Shown: one piece after another, positions 26,610 to 34,926 of the stretch | Numbering within the stretch: position 1 is the first letter of the stretch | Layout: every line of letters begins with the position of its first letter | Assembly: GCF_015680235.1 (NCBI RefSeq) | Contig: NZ_JADLJL010000002.1 | Coordinates: forward strand, 1 to 64,000 | From: Pseudomonas guariconensis | GTDB taxonomy: Bacteria > Pseudomonadota > Gammaproteobacteria > Pseudomonadales > Pseudomonadaceae | DNA length: 64,000 nt | Reading direction: 5' to 3' | The notes under the pieces: generated by a model | The model's database searches: none | What the model saw: the letters and a program-made list of their open reading frames with translations, nothing else | What the model was told of the DNA's origin: nothing | Made by a program: the position numbers and the translations under genes

Positions 26610-27830
26610 TCATACCGCTTGGGTGTGCCGGGGCAAGCGCAGGGAAGTGACCGCCCCAGCCAGCACGAAAACACTGGAAACCAGCAAGCACGCCTGCAGG
26701 CCATGGGTTTGGAATATCCAGCCAGACAGCAGCGTACCCACCAGTCGCCCCAGCGCGTTGGACATGTAGTAGAAGCCGACGTCCAGCGATACGCCGTCTT
26801 CCTTGGCGTAGCTGACGATCAGATAGCTGTGCAGCGACGAGTTCACCGCGAACAGCACGCCGAAAAGCATCAGCCCGCCGAGTAACACCATCTGAGCCGA
26901 CCAGCCGGCAGCCAGTCCCAGCGCAATCAGTGCGGGCAATCCGGCCAGGGCAATGGCCCAGATGAAGGCTGCTCGGCCGTCGGGCACATGGCCACGCTGC
27001 TTGCCGGTGACGTAGGGGGCAAGTGACTGGACGATACCGTAACCGATGATCCAGGCTGCCAGAAAGCCGCCGACCAGCCAGAAGTCCCAGCCGAACACGG
27101 TGCTCAGGTACACCGGCAGCGCGACGACGAACCACACATCGCGGGCGCCGAAGAGAAACAGGCGTGCCGCCGAAAGGATATTGATCGCCCGGCTTTTGGA
27201 CAGCATGTCGCGGAACTTCGGCTTGGCCTTGGCTTTGCCCAGTTCCTTTTTCAGCAGGACTACACTGCCGATCCAGATCAATGCCAACACCATTGCCATC
27301 AGTAGCACCGCGACGGTGAAGCCGAGCAATGCCAGCAGGGCGCCGCCGAGGAAAAAGCCCACGCCCTTGAGCGCGTTTTTCGAGCCCGTCAGGATGGCAA
27401 CCCATTTGTAGAGGGTGCCTTGCTGGCTGTCCGGCACCAGGAGTTTGATGGTGCTCTTGGCGCTCATCTTGTTCAGGTCCTTGGCGATGCCGGACAACGC
27501 CTGGGCTGCCATGACCCAGGGAACCGTCAGCCAGGCAGCCGGCACCGTGAGCATCAGCAAAGCCAGCACCTGCATGGCCAAACCGATGTTCATGGTGCGG
27601 TTGAGCCCCAGCCGGGCGCCGAGGTAGCCGCCCACCAAGTTGGTGATCACCCCGAACACTTCATAGAACAGGAACAGCGCTGCGATTTGCAGCGGCGTGT
27701 AGCCCAGCGTATGGAAGTGCAATACCACCAACATGCGCAAGGCACCGTCGGTGAGGGTGAAGGCCCAGTAGTTGCCGGTCACCAGCAGGTACTGGCGTAC
27801 AGGGGCAGGCAGGTCTGACAATGCCTTCAT
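26610..27830 (-). CDS. arsJ: Organoarsenical efflux MFS transporter ArsJ
   Basis: About 406 residues, a major-facilitator protein with roughly 12 hydrophobic segments. The start KALSDLPAPVRQYLLVTGNY, followed by WAFTLTDGALRMLVVLHFHT and GIAKDLNKMSAKSTIKLLVP near residue 115, matches ArsJ. ArsJ exports 1-arseno-3-phosphoglycerate made by the partner GAPDH, which gives arsenate resistance. It lies 9 bases after the GAPDH stop. An in-frame GTG at 27836 has a better-spaced GGAG site and may be the true start. It has the same strand and operon as arsR and the GAPDH gene. Confidence 0.93.
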   Translation of the reverse strand: MKALSDLPAPVRQYLLVTGNYWAFTLTDGALRMLVVLHFHTLGYTPLQIAALFLFYEVFGVITNLVGGYLGARLGLNRTMNIGLAMQVLALLMLTVPAAWLTVPWVMAAQALSGIAKDLNKMSAKSTIKLLVPDSQQGTLYKWVAILTGSKNALKGVGFFLGGALLALLGFTVAVLLMAMVLALIWIGSVVLLKKELGKAKAKPKFRDMLSKSRAINILSAARLFLFGARDVWFVVALPVYLSTVFGWDFWLVGGFLAAWIIGYGIVQSLAPYVTGKQRGHVPDGRAAFIWAIALAGLPALIALGLAAGWSAQMVLLGGLMLFGVLFAVNSSLHSYLIVSYAKEDGVSLDVGFYYMSNALGRLVGTLLSGWIFQTHGLQACLLVSSVFVLAGAVTSLRLPRHTQAV

Positions 27831-27839
27831 GATCACCGG

Positions 27840-28844
27840 TTACTCCGCTGCACCGACCAACCGGGCCAATTCCGCCGCGCGGTTGGCGTAACCCCACTCG
27901 TTGTCGTACCAGGCGTAGATCTTCACCTGGGTGCCGCTGACCACCAGGGTCGATAGCGCATCGATGATCGAGGACCGCGGATCGGTGCGGTAGTCGATGG
28001 ACACCAGTGGGCGTTCTTCGTAGCCCAGGATGTCCTTCAGCGGCCCTTCGGCAGCCGCTTTGAGCAGCGCGTTGACCTCCTCAGCCGTGGTCTTGCGTTC
28101 CACTTCGAACACGCAGTCGGTCAGCGAGGCGTTGGCCAGCGGTACGCGCACGGCGTGACCGTTCAGCTTGCCGCGCAGCTCGGGGAAGATCTCGGCGATC
28201 GCAGTCGCCGAGCCCGTGGTGGTCGGGATCAGACTCATGCCCGAAGCACGAGCGCGGCGCAGGTCCTTGTGCGGTGTGTCCAGGATGCTTTGAGTATTGG
28301 TCAGGTCATGGATGGTCGTGATCGAGCCATGGCGGATGCCCAGGCCTTCGTGGATCACCTTGACCACCGGGGCCAGGCAGTTGGTGGTGCAGGACGCAGC
28401 GGTGACGATACGGTGCTGCGCTGGGTCGAACAGGTGCTGGTTAACCCCCATCACGACGTTCAGTGCACCTTTCTCCTTTACCGGGGCGCAGACCACCACA
28501 CGTTTGACGCCCTGATCCAGATAGGCCTGGAGCACAGCGACCGACTTCATCTTGCCGCTGGCCTCGATGACCAGGTCGCAGCCCGACCAGTCGGTGTCGG
28601 CGATCGCCTTGTTCGCGGTGACCTTGATGCGCTTGCCATCGATGACCATCGAATCGCCTTCGGCGCTCGCCTGACGGTGCCAACGCCCATGGACCGAGTC
28701 GAAGTTGATCAGGTGGGCGTGAGTCTGGGCATCGCCGACCGGGTCGTTGATCTGCACGAATTCAAATTCCGGCCATTCCCAGGACGCGCGCAGCGCCAGG
28801 CGACCGATACGGCCAAATCCGTTGATGCCTACTTTGATTGTCAT
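27840..28844 (-). CDS. ArsJ-associated glyceraldehyde-3-phosphate dehydrogenase
   Basis: 334 residues. The NAD-binding start [20 protein letters not shown], the catalytic [11 protein letters not shown] motif near residues 152-162, and the C-terminal [11 protein letters not shown] are all intact. In ars operons this enzyme joins arsenate to glyceraldehyde-3-phosphate, making 1-arseno-3-phosphoglycerate for export by ArsJ. The ATG at 28844 matches the GAPDH N-terminus; an in-frame extension to 28967 is not needed. It sits 88 bases downstream of arsR. That it serves arsenic rather than central glycolysis is inferred from its neighbours. Confidence 0.93.
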   Translation of the reverse strand: MTIKVGINGFGRIGRLALRASWEWPEFEFVQINDPVGDAQTHAHLINFDSVHGRWHRQASAEGDSMVIDGKRIKVTANKAIADTDWSGCDLVIEASGKMKSVAVLQAYLDQGVKRVVVCAPVKEKGALNVVMGVNQHLFDPAQHRIVTAASCTTNCLAPVVKVIHEGLGIRHGSITTIHDLTNTQSILDTPHKDLRRARASGMSLIPTTTGSATAIAEIFPELRGKLNGHAVRVPLANASLTDCVFEVERKTTAEEVNALLKAAAEGPLKDILGYEERPLVSIDYRTDPRSSIIDALSTLVVSGTQVKIYAWYDNEWGYANRAAELARLVGAAE

Positions 28845-28932
28845 GTGCTTGCTCTCAGGTGGCGGTTGGCGAGCATGCCGGGCGGTGTCGAGCGATGGCC
28901 TGGCAAGGGGAAATGATCGGTTGCCGGCGCTG

Positions 28933-29289
28933 TCAGCAGCAGCTGGCAAGGCGTTGGGGGCGGTCACCCATCCGCTCCAATCGTCTGGCGCTTATTCCTA
29001 GCCATTGGCTGTTGGCTTCAAGCGTCGTCGACAGGAGCTCGCGTATCCAGGCGGGCAGTTCGGGATGCAGCCGGTAGTAGACCCATTGGCCTTGCCGGCG
29101 GTCTTCCAGCAGGCCGCAGGTACGGAGTTGCGCTAGGTGTCGGGAAACCTTGGGTTGGCTTTCATCCAGGGCACAGACCAGTTCGCAGACGCACAGCTCC
29201 TGTTCGCGAGCGATCAGCAGCATCATGCGCGCGCGGTTTTCATCGGCCAGGCATTTGAAGACTTTGGTCGGCGTCAGTGGCTCAGCCAT
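28933..29289 (-). CDS. arsR: ArsR-family arsenic-responsive repressor
   Basis: 118 residues from the ATG at 29289. The winged helix contains [20 protein letters not shown], and the As(III)-sensing site ELCVCEL places cysteines at about 33 and 35, with another at 39. [20 protein letters not shown] is the recognition helix. The protein ends in a Cys pair. ArsR represses its own operon until arsenite binds. It is the first gene of arsR-GAPDH-arsJ, with a candidate operator at 29350-29379. In-frame codons further upstream reach 29391 but would run into that operator. Confidence 0.94.
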   Translation of the reverse strand: MAEPLTPTKVFKCLADENRARMMLLIAREQELCVCELVCALDESQPKVSRHLAQLRTCGLLEDRRQGQWVYYRLHPELPAWIRELLSTTLEANSQWLGISARRLERMGDRPQRLASCC

Positions 29290-29349
29290 GGTGGTTCTCG
29301 AAGTTCGGTCTTCATGCGACGCGAGAGCGGGATGGGGTACATGCATGTG

Positions 29350-29379
29350 GTTTTCCGAATATACGGTTTTTCGAATGTA
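29350..29379 (-). promoter_or_regulatory. Candidate ArsR operator (direct repeats)
   Basis: On the minus strand two 14-base copies of TAYATTCGRAAAAC are separated by two bases, a 16-base period (plus-strand positions 29350-29363 and 29366-29379). They lie 61-90 bases upstream of the arsR start. ATTCG-type motifs are common in ars operators, so ArsR binding is a reasonable inference. Confidence 0.5.
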
Positions 29380-29467
29380 CTGGAAAGTCATGATGCGCTG
29401 GCCTCAAGCCTTGTCCAGCCGGGGCGAGGCGTGGGTGCAAAGTTTTTGATTTTTTTGAAAAAAACGC

Positions 29468-29496
29468 TTTACAGGTACCTGTATCCCCCTTAATAT
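29468..29496 (+). promoter_or_regulatory. Promoter of tRNA-Val copy 2
   Basis: TTTACA at 29468-29473, a 17-base spacer, and TAATAT at 29491-29496, 14 bases before the tRNA. The sequence is unlike the promoter of copy 1, so the two tRNA genes do not share upstream DNA. Confidence 0.78.
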
Positions 29497-29510
29497 GCGC
29501 GCCACACGAC

Positions 29511-29587
29511 AGGCACATAGCTCAGTTGGTTAGAGCACCACCTTGACATGGTGGGGGTCGTTGGTTCGAGTCCAATTGTGCCTACCA
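29511..29587 (+). tRNA. tRNA-Val (anticodon GAC), copy 2
   Basis: 77 nucleotides, identical to copy 1 at 25520-25596, in the same orientation 3991 bases downstream, with an encoded CCA and anticodon GAC. Confidence 0.97.
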
Positions 29588-29616
29588 AATAAAAGTCCCG
29601 TTTTTCGGGCAAAAAG

Positions 29617-29647
29617 AGGGCGATCCGGAAGGGTCGCCCTTTTTTTT
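29617..29647 (+). terminator. Rho-independent terminator of tRNA-Val copy 2
   Basis: AGGGCGATCC (29617-29626) pairs with GGGTCGCCCT (29631-29640), followed by seven or more T. A smaller CCCG-ttttt-CGGG hairpin precedes it at about 29597-29609. Confidence 0.9.
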
Positions 29648-29680
29648 GTTTTCCAGGCGGTGATGCTGACCGCGAACATG

Positions 29681-29950
29681 GCCGTTGGCCCAGCGCGCTG
29701 CGTGCAGCGCGGCCCATTCGAAGTAACCGGCTTCATCCAGCAGTAGGCTGATGATGACGGCAATGAAAGCGCGGTGGCGTTCCAGACAATGGCCCACACG
29801 GTTGGAGTGTCGTGCATGGAAACTGCACCGAGCCAGGGCAATGACTGCATCTAACGCAGCGCTCCAGCCGATCCAAGCCCTTCGGCTGCCAGATGACCAA
29901 AATGAGGGTGGACACGAAGACAGCGATGGCGACCAGTATGAAATCTCGCT
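29681..29950 (-). pseudogene. arsB: arsB (arsenite efflux pump) N-terminal remnant, frameshifted
   Basis: Reading the minus strand in all three frames gives ArsB N-terminal segments in the correct order. They are FILVAIAVFVSTLILVIWQP (about 29945-29886), IGWSAALDAVIALA, then TPTVWAIVWNATAL, then FIAVIISLLLDEAGYFEWAA and HAARWANG (ending at 29681). Three or more frameshifts separate them, and the remaining ~350 residues are absent, with the break lying just before the tRNA-Val terminator. The gene is dead. Recognition rests on the remembered ArsB N-terminal pattern. Confidence 0.8.
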
Positions 29951-30008
29951 CGGGGAGGATATTTTGTGCAAGCAGCCTGGGTTGTACGCCTGCTATGAAT
30001 GGAATGGC

Positions 30009-30923
30009 TCACAATGTCGTCGTTTGTCCATTGCGATCGAGCTCGAACACTTTGTTGGCTTGCAGCCGCGCCCGCAACCATTGCTCGGCCTTTGCCAGCG
30101 GGCGTTGACGGGACCACAGCAGATCCACTCCGATCTGCCAGTCTGTATGGGGATATGCCGAAAGTTGAAGCTCCACCAATTCACCCCGCGCCAGCTCACG
30201 TTGAATCAACTGACGAGGCAAGGTCGTCCACCCAAAGCCGGCTCGAACCATTTCCACTAAAGCCAGATAACTCTCCGCCTGCCACAGCTGAGTCGAGCGC
30301 AAATACTCGCTGCTGGGTAGCTTGCTGGCATGTGCGGTGAACGCCAGCCGACGATGCACATGCAGATCGTCGAATGTCACCGATTCCATCTGTGCCAACG
30401 GGTGTTGGGGGTGACAAACGTGCAGCATGATCAATTTGCCTAACTGCTGAAACATCAATTCCTGACGATATCCAGGTTGGGAGAACGCCACGCCTAGCGC
30501 AGCCTCACCTTGAGCTACCAGCTCGCTGACATCACCGTGGACGGGGTGGCGAATAATCAGGTCAACGTAAGGGAAGGTTGATTCGAACGCTTTGAGTACC
30601 GGGATGAGCGGCCCGTAGGGTGTTTCTATCGCCAAGGTCAAACTGGGTCCCAGGGTTTCCGACAGGCAATCGGCATGAGCCTCGAGCGTCAAACAACGCT
30701 CCAGCACGGATTCGGCTTGAACCAGTAGCTTTTGCCCACTGACGGTAAGGATTGGGTTGCGACTGGTTCGGTCGAAAAGCTCTACGCCGAGATCTGCTTC
30801 CAGGTTAGCGATTGCGGCGCTGATGGTGGATTGAGTTTTCCCCAACTTACGTCCCGCGCCCGAGAATGAACCTGTCTTGACCGACTCTACGAACATCTGC
30901 AGCTGATCCAGAGAAAATCGCAA
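30009..30923 (-). CDS. LysR-family transcriptional regulator
   Basis: 304 residues from a TTG start at 30923 with AAGGAG 7 bases upstream. An in-frame ATG at 31040 lacks a good site. The winged helix is FSLDQLQMFVESVKTGSFSG and GKTQSTISAAIANLEADLGV. The effector domain covers about residues 90-300. It is divergent from the NCS2 permease gene across a 247-base gap, so it probably controls the purine genes at 31171-33426. The inducer is unknown; urate or a related purine would fit. Confidence 0.88.
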   Translation of the reverse strand: MRFSLDQLQMFVESVKTGSFSGAGRKLGKTQSTISAAIANLEADLGVELFDRTSRNPILTVSGQKLLVQAESVLERCLTLEAHADCLSETLGPSLTLAIETPYGPLIPVLKAFESTFPYVDLIIRHPVHGDVSELVAQGEAALGVAFSQPGYRQELMFQQLGKLIMLHVCHPQHPLAQMESVTFDDLHVHRRLAFTAHASKLPSSEYLRSTQLWQAESYLALVEMVRAGFGWTTLPRQLIQRELARGELVELQLSAYPHTDWQIGVDLLWSRQRPLAKAEQWLRARLQANKVFELDRNGQTTTL

Positions 30924-31170
30924 TGTCCTGCTCCTTTTATCATCCGGGCGGTGGATAGCGTTTGCCGGCCGGCTGATCCTGCGGCGACACATGGATTTGT
31001 GCAAGTGGAGCACCCATCGGCGAAATCGATACCTACTCATTTGTCTTATCGTCTGAAGCGCCGAATCATAGCCCTAGACCCCCGTAGGTCCCTGCCGGCT
31101 CCTGCACCCCGCTCACGGCCGCCGGGATGCTCCCACAACAATAACGCTGCACCTCCAGGAGACATGCGAC

Positions 31171-32511
31171 ATGAGCATAAAAAGGGTACACCCGGTGGAC
31201 GAGGTCCTGCCTCTGCGCCAGTTGTTTACCTACGGTCTGCAACATGTGCTGGTGATGTATGCGGGCGCAGTGGCCGTTCCGTTGATTCTGGGCAGTGCGC
31301 TCGGGCTGACGTCGGCTCAGATCGTGCTGCTTATCAACGCCAACCTGCTGACGTCCGGGATCGCCACGCTGATCCAAACGCTCGGGTTCTGGAAGTTTGG
31401 TGCCCGATTGCCAATGATCCAAGGCTGCTCATTCATCGCCTTGGCGCCGATGATCATGATCGGCAAAGAGTTTGGGCTCAGCGAAGTATTTGGCGCGGTG
31501 ATCGCGGCTGGCGCGATAACTATCGTCCTGGCGCCCATTTTCAGCCGCCTGCTGCGGTTCTTTCCGCCAGTGGTCATCGGTAGCTTGATCACCATTATCG
31601 GCATTTCGCTGATGCCTGCTGCGGCGATTTGGCTCGGTGGTGGTAACCCAGGTTCCGAAGATTTTGGTGCTCCTGCCAACTTGCTGCTGGGGGTGGCGAC
31701 AGTGGCGGTGACACTGGTGATCTACGCCAGATTTTCCGGTTTTATCGGCAACCTCAGCGTATTGCTTGGCCTGATCGTCGGAAGCGTGATTGCGGCAGCC
31801 TGCGGCATGACGAACTTCAGCCAGGTCGCTACCGCTGCATGGTTCGAGCTCAGCCCTCCGATGGCGTTGGGTGCACCTGAATTCTCCCTGATGCCCGTTT
31901 TGGTGATGACGCTGGCGATGCTGGTCATCATGGCTGAGACCACTGGCAACTGCTTGGCCATTGGCAAGCTTGTCGACAAACCGACCACCCAACTGACGCT
32001 GGGCAATGCCTTCCGGGCTGACGGCCTATCGACCATGCTCGGTGGCGTGTTCAACAGCTTTCCCTATAACGCCTTCACCCAAAACACTGGGTTGATTGCG
32101 CTCTCTAGCGTCAAGAGCCGCTATGTAGTGGCTTCTGCAGGCGCAATCATGGTGGTGATGGGACTGTTTCCAAAACTGGGCGCGCTCATCGCTGCTGTGC
32201 CGACTCCGGTACTCGGCGGCTGCGCCATCGTGATGTTCGGTATGACCACCGTTGCTGGGATTCAAGAGTTGTCGCGCGTGAAATTCGAAGGCACCCGCAA
32301 TGGCATCATCGTCGCGGTATCCGTCAGCGTAGGTGTGTTGCCGATGTCCTTCCCGGCGTTGTTCGAACACGCCAGCGGCACCCTCAAGCTGATACTGGAA
32401 AGCGGCATCTTCCTCGGAGCGATCACCGCAATCGTCCTGAACATTCTGCTTAACCGACAAACCCAGTCGTCGCCAGTATCAGCTAACGCTGAACTGGTTG
32501 AGGAACGCTGA
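31171..32511 (+). CDS. NCS2 purine/xanthine-uracil permease
   Basis: 446 residues with about 12-14 hydrophobic helices. The nucleobase-ascorbate transporter signature appears as QNTGLIALS near residues 308-316. A conserved acidic helix ETTGNCLAIGKL lies near 256. The start LPLRQLFTYGLQHVLVMYAG is typical of xanthine/urate permeases (XanQ, UacT, PbuX type). AGGAG lies upstream of the ATG. It is followed by a purine-type deaminase and an HIU hydrolase on the same strand, which argues for urate or xanthine as the substrate. Confidence 0.92.
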   Translation: MSIKRVHPVDEVLPLRQLFTYGLQHVLVMYAGAVAVPLILGSALGLTSAQIVLLINANLLTSGIATLIQTLGFWKFGARLPMIQGCSFIALAPMIMIGKEFGLSEVFGAVIAAGAITIVLAPIFSRLLRFFPPVVIGSLITIIGISLMPAAAIWLGGGNPGSEDFGAPANLLLGVATVAVTLVIYARFSGFIGNLSVLLGLIVGSVIAAACGMTNFSQVATAAWFELSPPMALGAPEFSLMPVLVMTLAMLVIMAETTGNCLAIGKLVDKPTTQLTLGNAFRADGLSTMLGGVFNSFPYNAFTQNTGLIALSSVKSRYVVASAGAIMVVMGLFPKLGALIAAVPTPVLGGCAIVMFGMTTVAGIQELSRVKFEGTRNGIIVAVSVSVGVLPMSFPALFEHASGTLKLILESGIFLGAITAIVLNILLNRQTQSSPVSANAELVEER

Positions 32512-32569
32512 CTTTCATCCCCTCTCCCAGGCGGGAGGGGGCATCTATAAATAATAAAAGGATGTCATC

Positions 32570-33079
32570 ATGACTGTTTTTTCCACGCTTATTCCTGCCG
32601 GCGTCACCGAACGTGATTTTGATTTGTTGCGCCACTCGATCACGCTTGCCGAAGAATCCAAGGCGCGTGGCCGCCATCCATTCGCGGCATTGGTCGCTGA
32701 CCAGGATGGGAAAATAATTGCCAGTGCCGGCAATAATTCTATGCCGCCTGAGGGGGATCCAACCCAGCATGCCGAGTTGGTTGCGGCAGCCAAGGCTGCA
32801 AAATTATTGCCCCCGGAAGCACTCGCCAAATGTACGCTTTATACCAGCGCTGAGCCTTGCTGCATGTGCGCTGGAGCGATCTATTGGACCGGTATCGGTC
32901 GAGTCGTCTATGCCTTGTCCGAGCATGCGTTGTTGGGGTTGACTGGCGACCACCCAGAAAATCCTACGTTCTCGCTACCTTGCCGCGAGGTTTTTGCTCG
33001 TGGCCAGCGTCAAATCCCGGTATTTGGCCCAATGCTGGAAACAGAAGCCTCCCAAGCCCACATCGGTTTCTGGAAATGA
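32570..33079 (+). CDS. Nucleoside/purine deaminase (guanine deaminase-like, CDA fold)
   Basis: 169 residues. The zinc site is complete: HAELVAAAKAA (residues 66-76, with catalytic Glu) and EPCCMCAGAIYWTGIGRVVY (residues 94-113, with both Cys ligands). This is the small cytidine-deaminase-fold type (GuaD/TadA-like). With a purine permease upstream and an HIU hydrolase overlapping downstream, guanine or another purine is the likely substrate. The ATG has AAGGA upstream. It overlaps the next gene by ATGA. Confidence 0.88.
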   Translation: MTVFSTLIPAGVTERDFDLLRHSITLAEESKARGRHPFAALVADQDGKIIASAGNNSMPPEGDPTQHAELVAAAKAAKLLPPEALAKCTLYTSAEPCCMCAGAIYWTGIGRVVYALSEHALLGLTGDHPENPTFSLPCREVFARGQRQIPVFGPMLETEASQAHIGFWK

Positions 33080-33426
33080 AGGGCGGTGTTTCCATCCACG
33101 TAGTGGATGTGTCCAGCGGTAAAGTCGCAGAGGGTTTGCGAGTCGTTGTCCGGCGAGCCGATGGCGAGCAGGTGTGCTCCGGTCGTATTGCCGCCAATGG
33201 CCTGCTGGTCGAATTGAGTAATCTGGCCGAACGGTTCACCCAAGGCGGTTATGAAGTGAGATTAGAAGTCGCAGACTTCTATCGCGCGCAAGGCATGACG
33301 TTGCCTGAAGTGCCGTTCCTTGATGTGCTGATTTACCAATTCGGCTTGGACGATACCCGCCAGCATTACCATCTGCCATTCAAGCTGACTGCTTGGGGTG
33401 TTTCGTGTTTCCGGGGTGGTGCTTGA
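33076..33426 (+). CDS. 5-hydroxyisourate hydrolase (transthyretin-like), altered C-terminus
   Basis: 116 residues. The N-terminal SIHVVDVSSGKVAEGLRVVV carries the active-site His region, the middle GGYEVRLEVADFYRAQG and the HYHLPFKL region are kept. HIU hydrolases end in Y-R-G-S; here the end is SCFRGGA, so Tyr and Ser of that motif are changed. Whether this is a natural variant or the result of a DNA junction is unclear, because autotransporter debris begins immediately after. The enzyme would hydrolyse the product of urate oxidase, but no urate oxidase or OHCU decarboxylase gene is in the window. Confidence 0.82.
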   Translation: MKGGVSIHVVDVSSGKVAEGLRVVVRRADGEQVCSGRIAANGLLVELSNLAERFTQGGYEVRLEVADFYRAQGMTLPEVPFLDVLIYQFGLDDTRQHYHLPFKLTAWGVSCFRGGA

Positions 33427-34708
33427 AAGGCTGACGCTCACCATCGCCGACGGCGGTAAGGTGCGCAGCGTCGGAAGTGTGTATGCAGGCGCTGACGTTG
33501 GTGGTGCCGGTACAGCGATCGTTTCGGGGGCCGGATCGCTTTGGGATGCAAGTGCTGATACCGGCCTGCCGCCTACCTTCCAGATCGGCTACTTGGGCAG
33601 CGGCACCCTCACCGTCAGCGATGGCGGTGTGGTGCTAAGTGAACAAGCCTTGCTCGGTGGTGGCGTAGGAGGGCGAGGGTTAGTCACGATCACTGGGGCC
33701 GGGTCGAGCTGGACTCCCCACCGCATTTTAGGGTAGCTCATCCCTCAACAAGCTGGGGGACGGCATCCTGACTCTGAGCGGCCACAGCTCGACCTTCATG
33801 GGCGATGCCCTGGTGCAGGCCGGGACGTTGGCGGGGCAGGTGCCCAAACGGTGGAGGGCATCAAGATCATCGAGGTTTAGGGCCCTTCCAACGGTCTTTT
33901 CACCCTGGCCGGCAACTACACCTACCAGGGCCAACCGGCCATCGTGGCGGGCGCTTACGCCTATCGCCTGTACCAGAACGGTGTGACCGCCTCCAACGAC
34001 GGCAATTGGTATTTGCGCTCTTCGCTGGAAAACCCGACTCCGCCGGTGACGCCTCCGGTTGATCCCCCGGTCACTCCGCCCGTGACTCCGCCAATCACAC
34101 CTCCGCGGCGGCGCGGCCACCTGGTGCGGCAACGACGGTACCTAGGTCGATGGCCAGGCGACGCTGAGTTGGTACGATAGCGAGCTGCGCTCGTCGCAGT
34201 TGAGCAAGAAACTGGAGAGCGGAAACCGGGGCAACGGTATCGCCGCCAGCATCGAGATTGGCCATCGCCTGGCGCTGAACGACATCTGGTCGGTCACGCC
34301 GCAAGCTCAACTGAGCTGGTCGCAGGTGCGCTTCGACTCGTTCACCGACCAGTACGGGGCGAAGGAGTCTCCCACGATAATGGCGACAGCGTGGTCTCGC
34401 GCATGGGTATTTCCCTAGACCGTGAAACGCAGTGGAAGGCTGATAACGGCAAGACCAACCGCATGCATCTCTACGGCATCACCAACCTGTATTACGACTT
34501 TGCAAATGGTACCTCCGCGGATGTAGAGGATCTGCACGTGAAAAGCGAAGAGCAGGCGCTGTAGGGCGGTTTGGGCGCCGGTGCATCGCTGAACTGGGAT
34601 GACGACCGCTCTATGCTGTTCGGCGAGCTGCTGGGCCGTGCCAGTCTGCAGGACTTCGGCAACAGCCACTCGTTGGGCGCTAAGGTTGGCATACGTGTGA
34701 TGTGGTAA
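33427..34708 (+). pseudogene. Autotransporter (type V secretion), fragmented
   Basis: The region reads as one large autotransporter broken by frameshifts. First come T5SS-type passenger repeats (IGYLGSGTLTVSDGGVV, GRGLVTITGAGSSW, stop near 33734). Then a frame with KLGDGILTLSGHSSTFMGDA, then the pre-barrel segment [20 protein letters not shown] with a TPP-rich linker (34028-34110). Last come beta-barrel strands (AASIEIGHRLALNDIWSVTP, GDSVVSRMGISLDRETQW) with an in-frame TAG at 34562. The last strand ends VGIRVMW at 34708. There is no signal peptide or N-terminal passenger. It is not a working gene. Confidence 0.85.
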
Positions 34709-34877
34709 ACGGCAGAAACCTAGATGGGCGTGCTTCTGGCTGTCGGCTGCCCGTCGCGATGACAGATCTGGGTCGGTAGCAACCCTACTTGGAGGGCTGT
34801 TATCGATCCAGAGCGGCCATTGGTGGAAGGCAGCTACCGGCCTAATGCGGCGCCCCAATCCTATGTGCCTAGGATCG

Positions 34878-34913
34878 AAAAAAGCATGAGGGGCACACTG
34901 CGACGCCTCATGC
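34878..34913 (-). terminator. Rho-independent terminator of katA
   Basis: On the minus strand GCATGAGG (34913-34906) pairs with CCTCATGC (34891-34884) and is followed by six T. It lies 14 bases beyond the catalase stop. Confidence 0.85.
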
Positions 34914-34926
34914 AAGGGATATATGG

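Noticed and set aside
25520..29587. Active integrative element with the tRNAs as att sites
   Set aside because: No integrase, excisionase or mobility gene lies between the tRNAs; only the possibility is reported.
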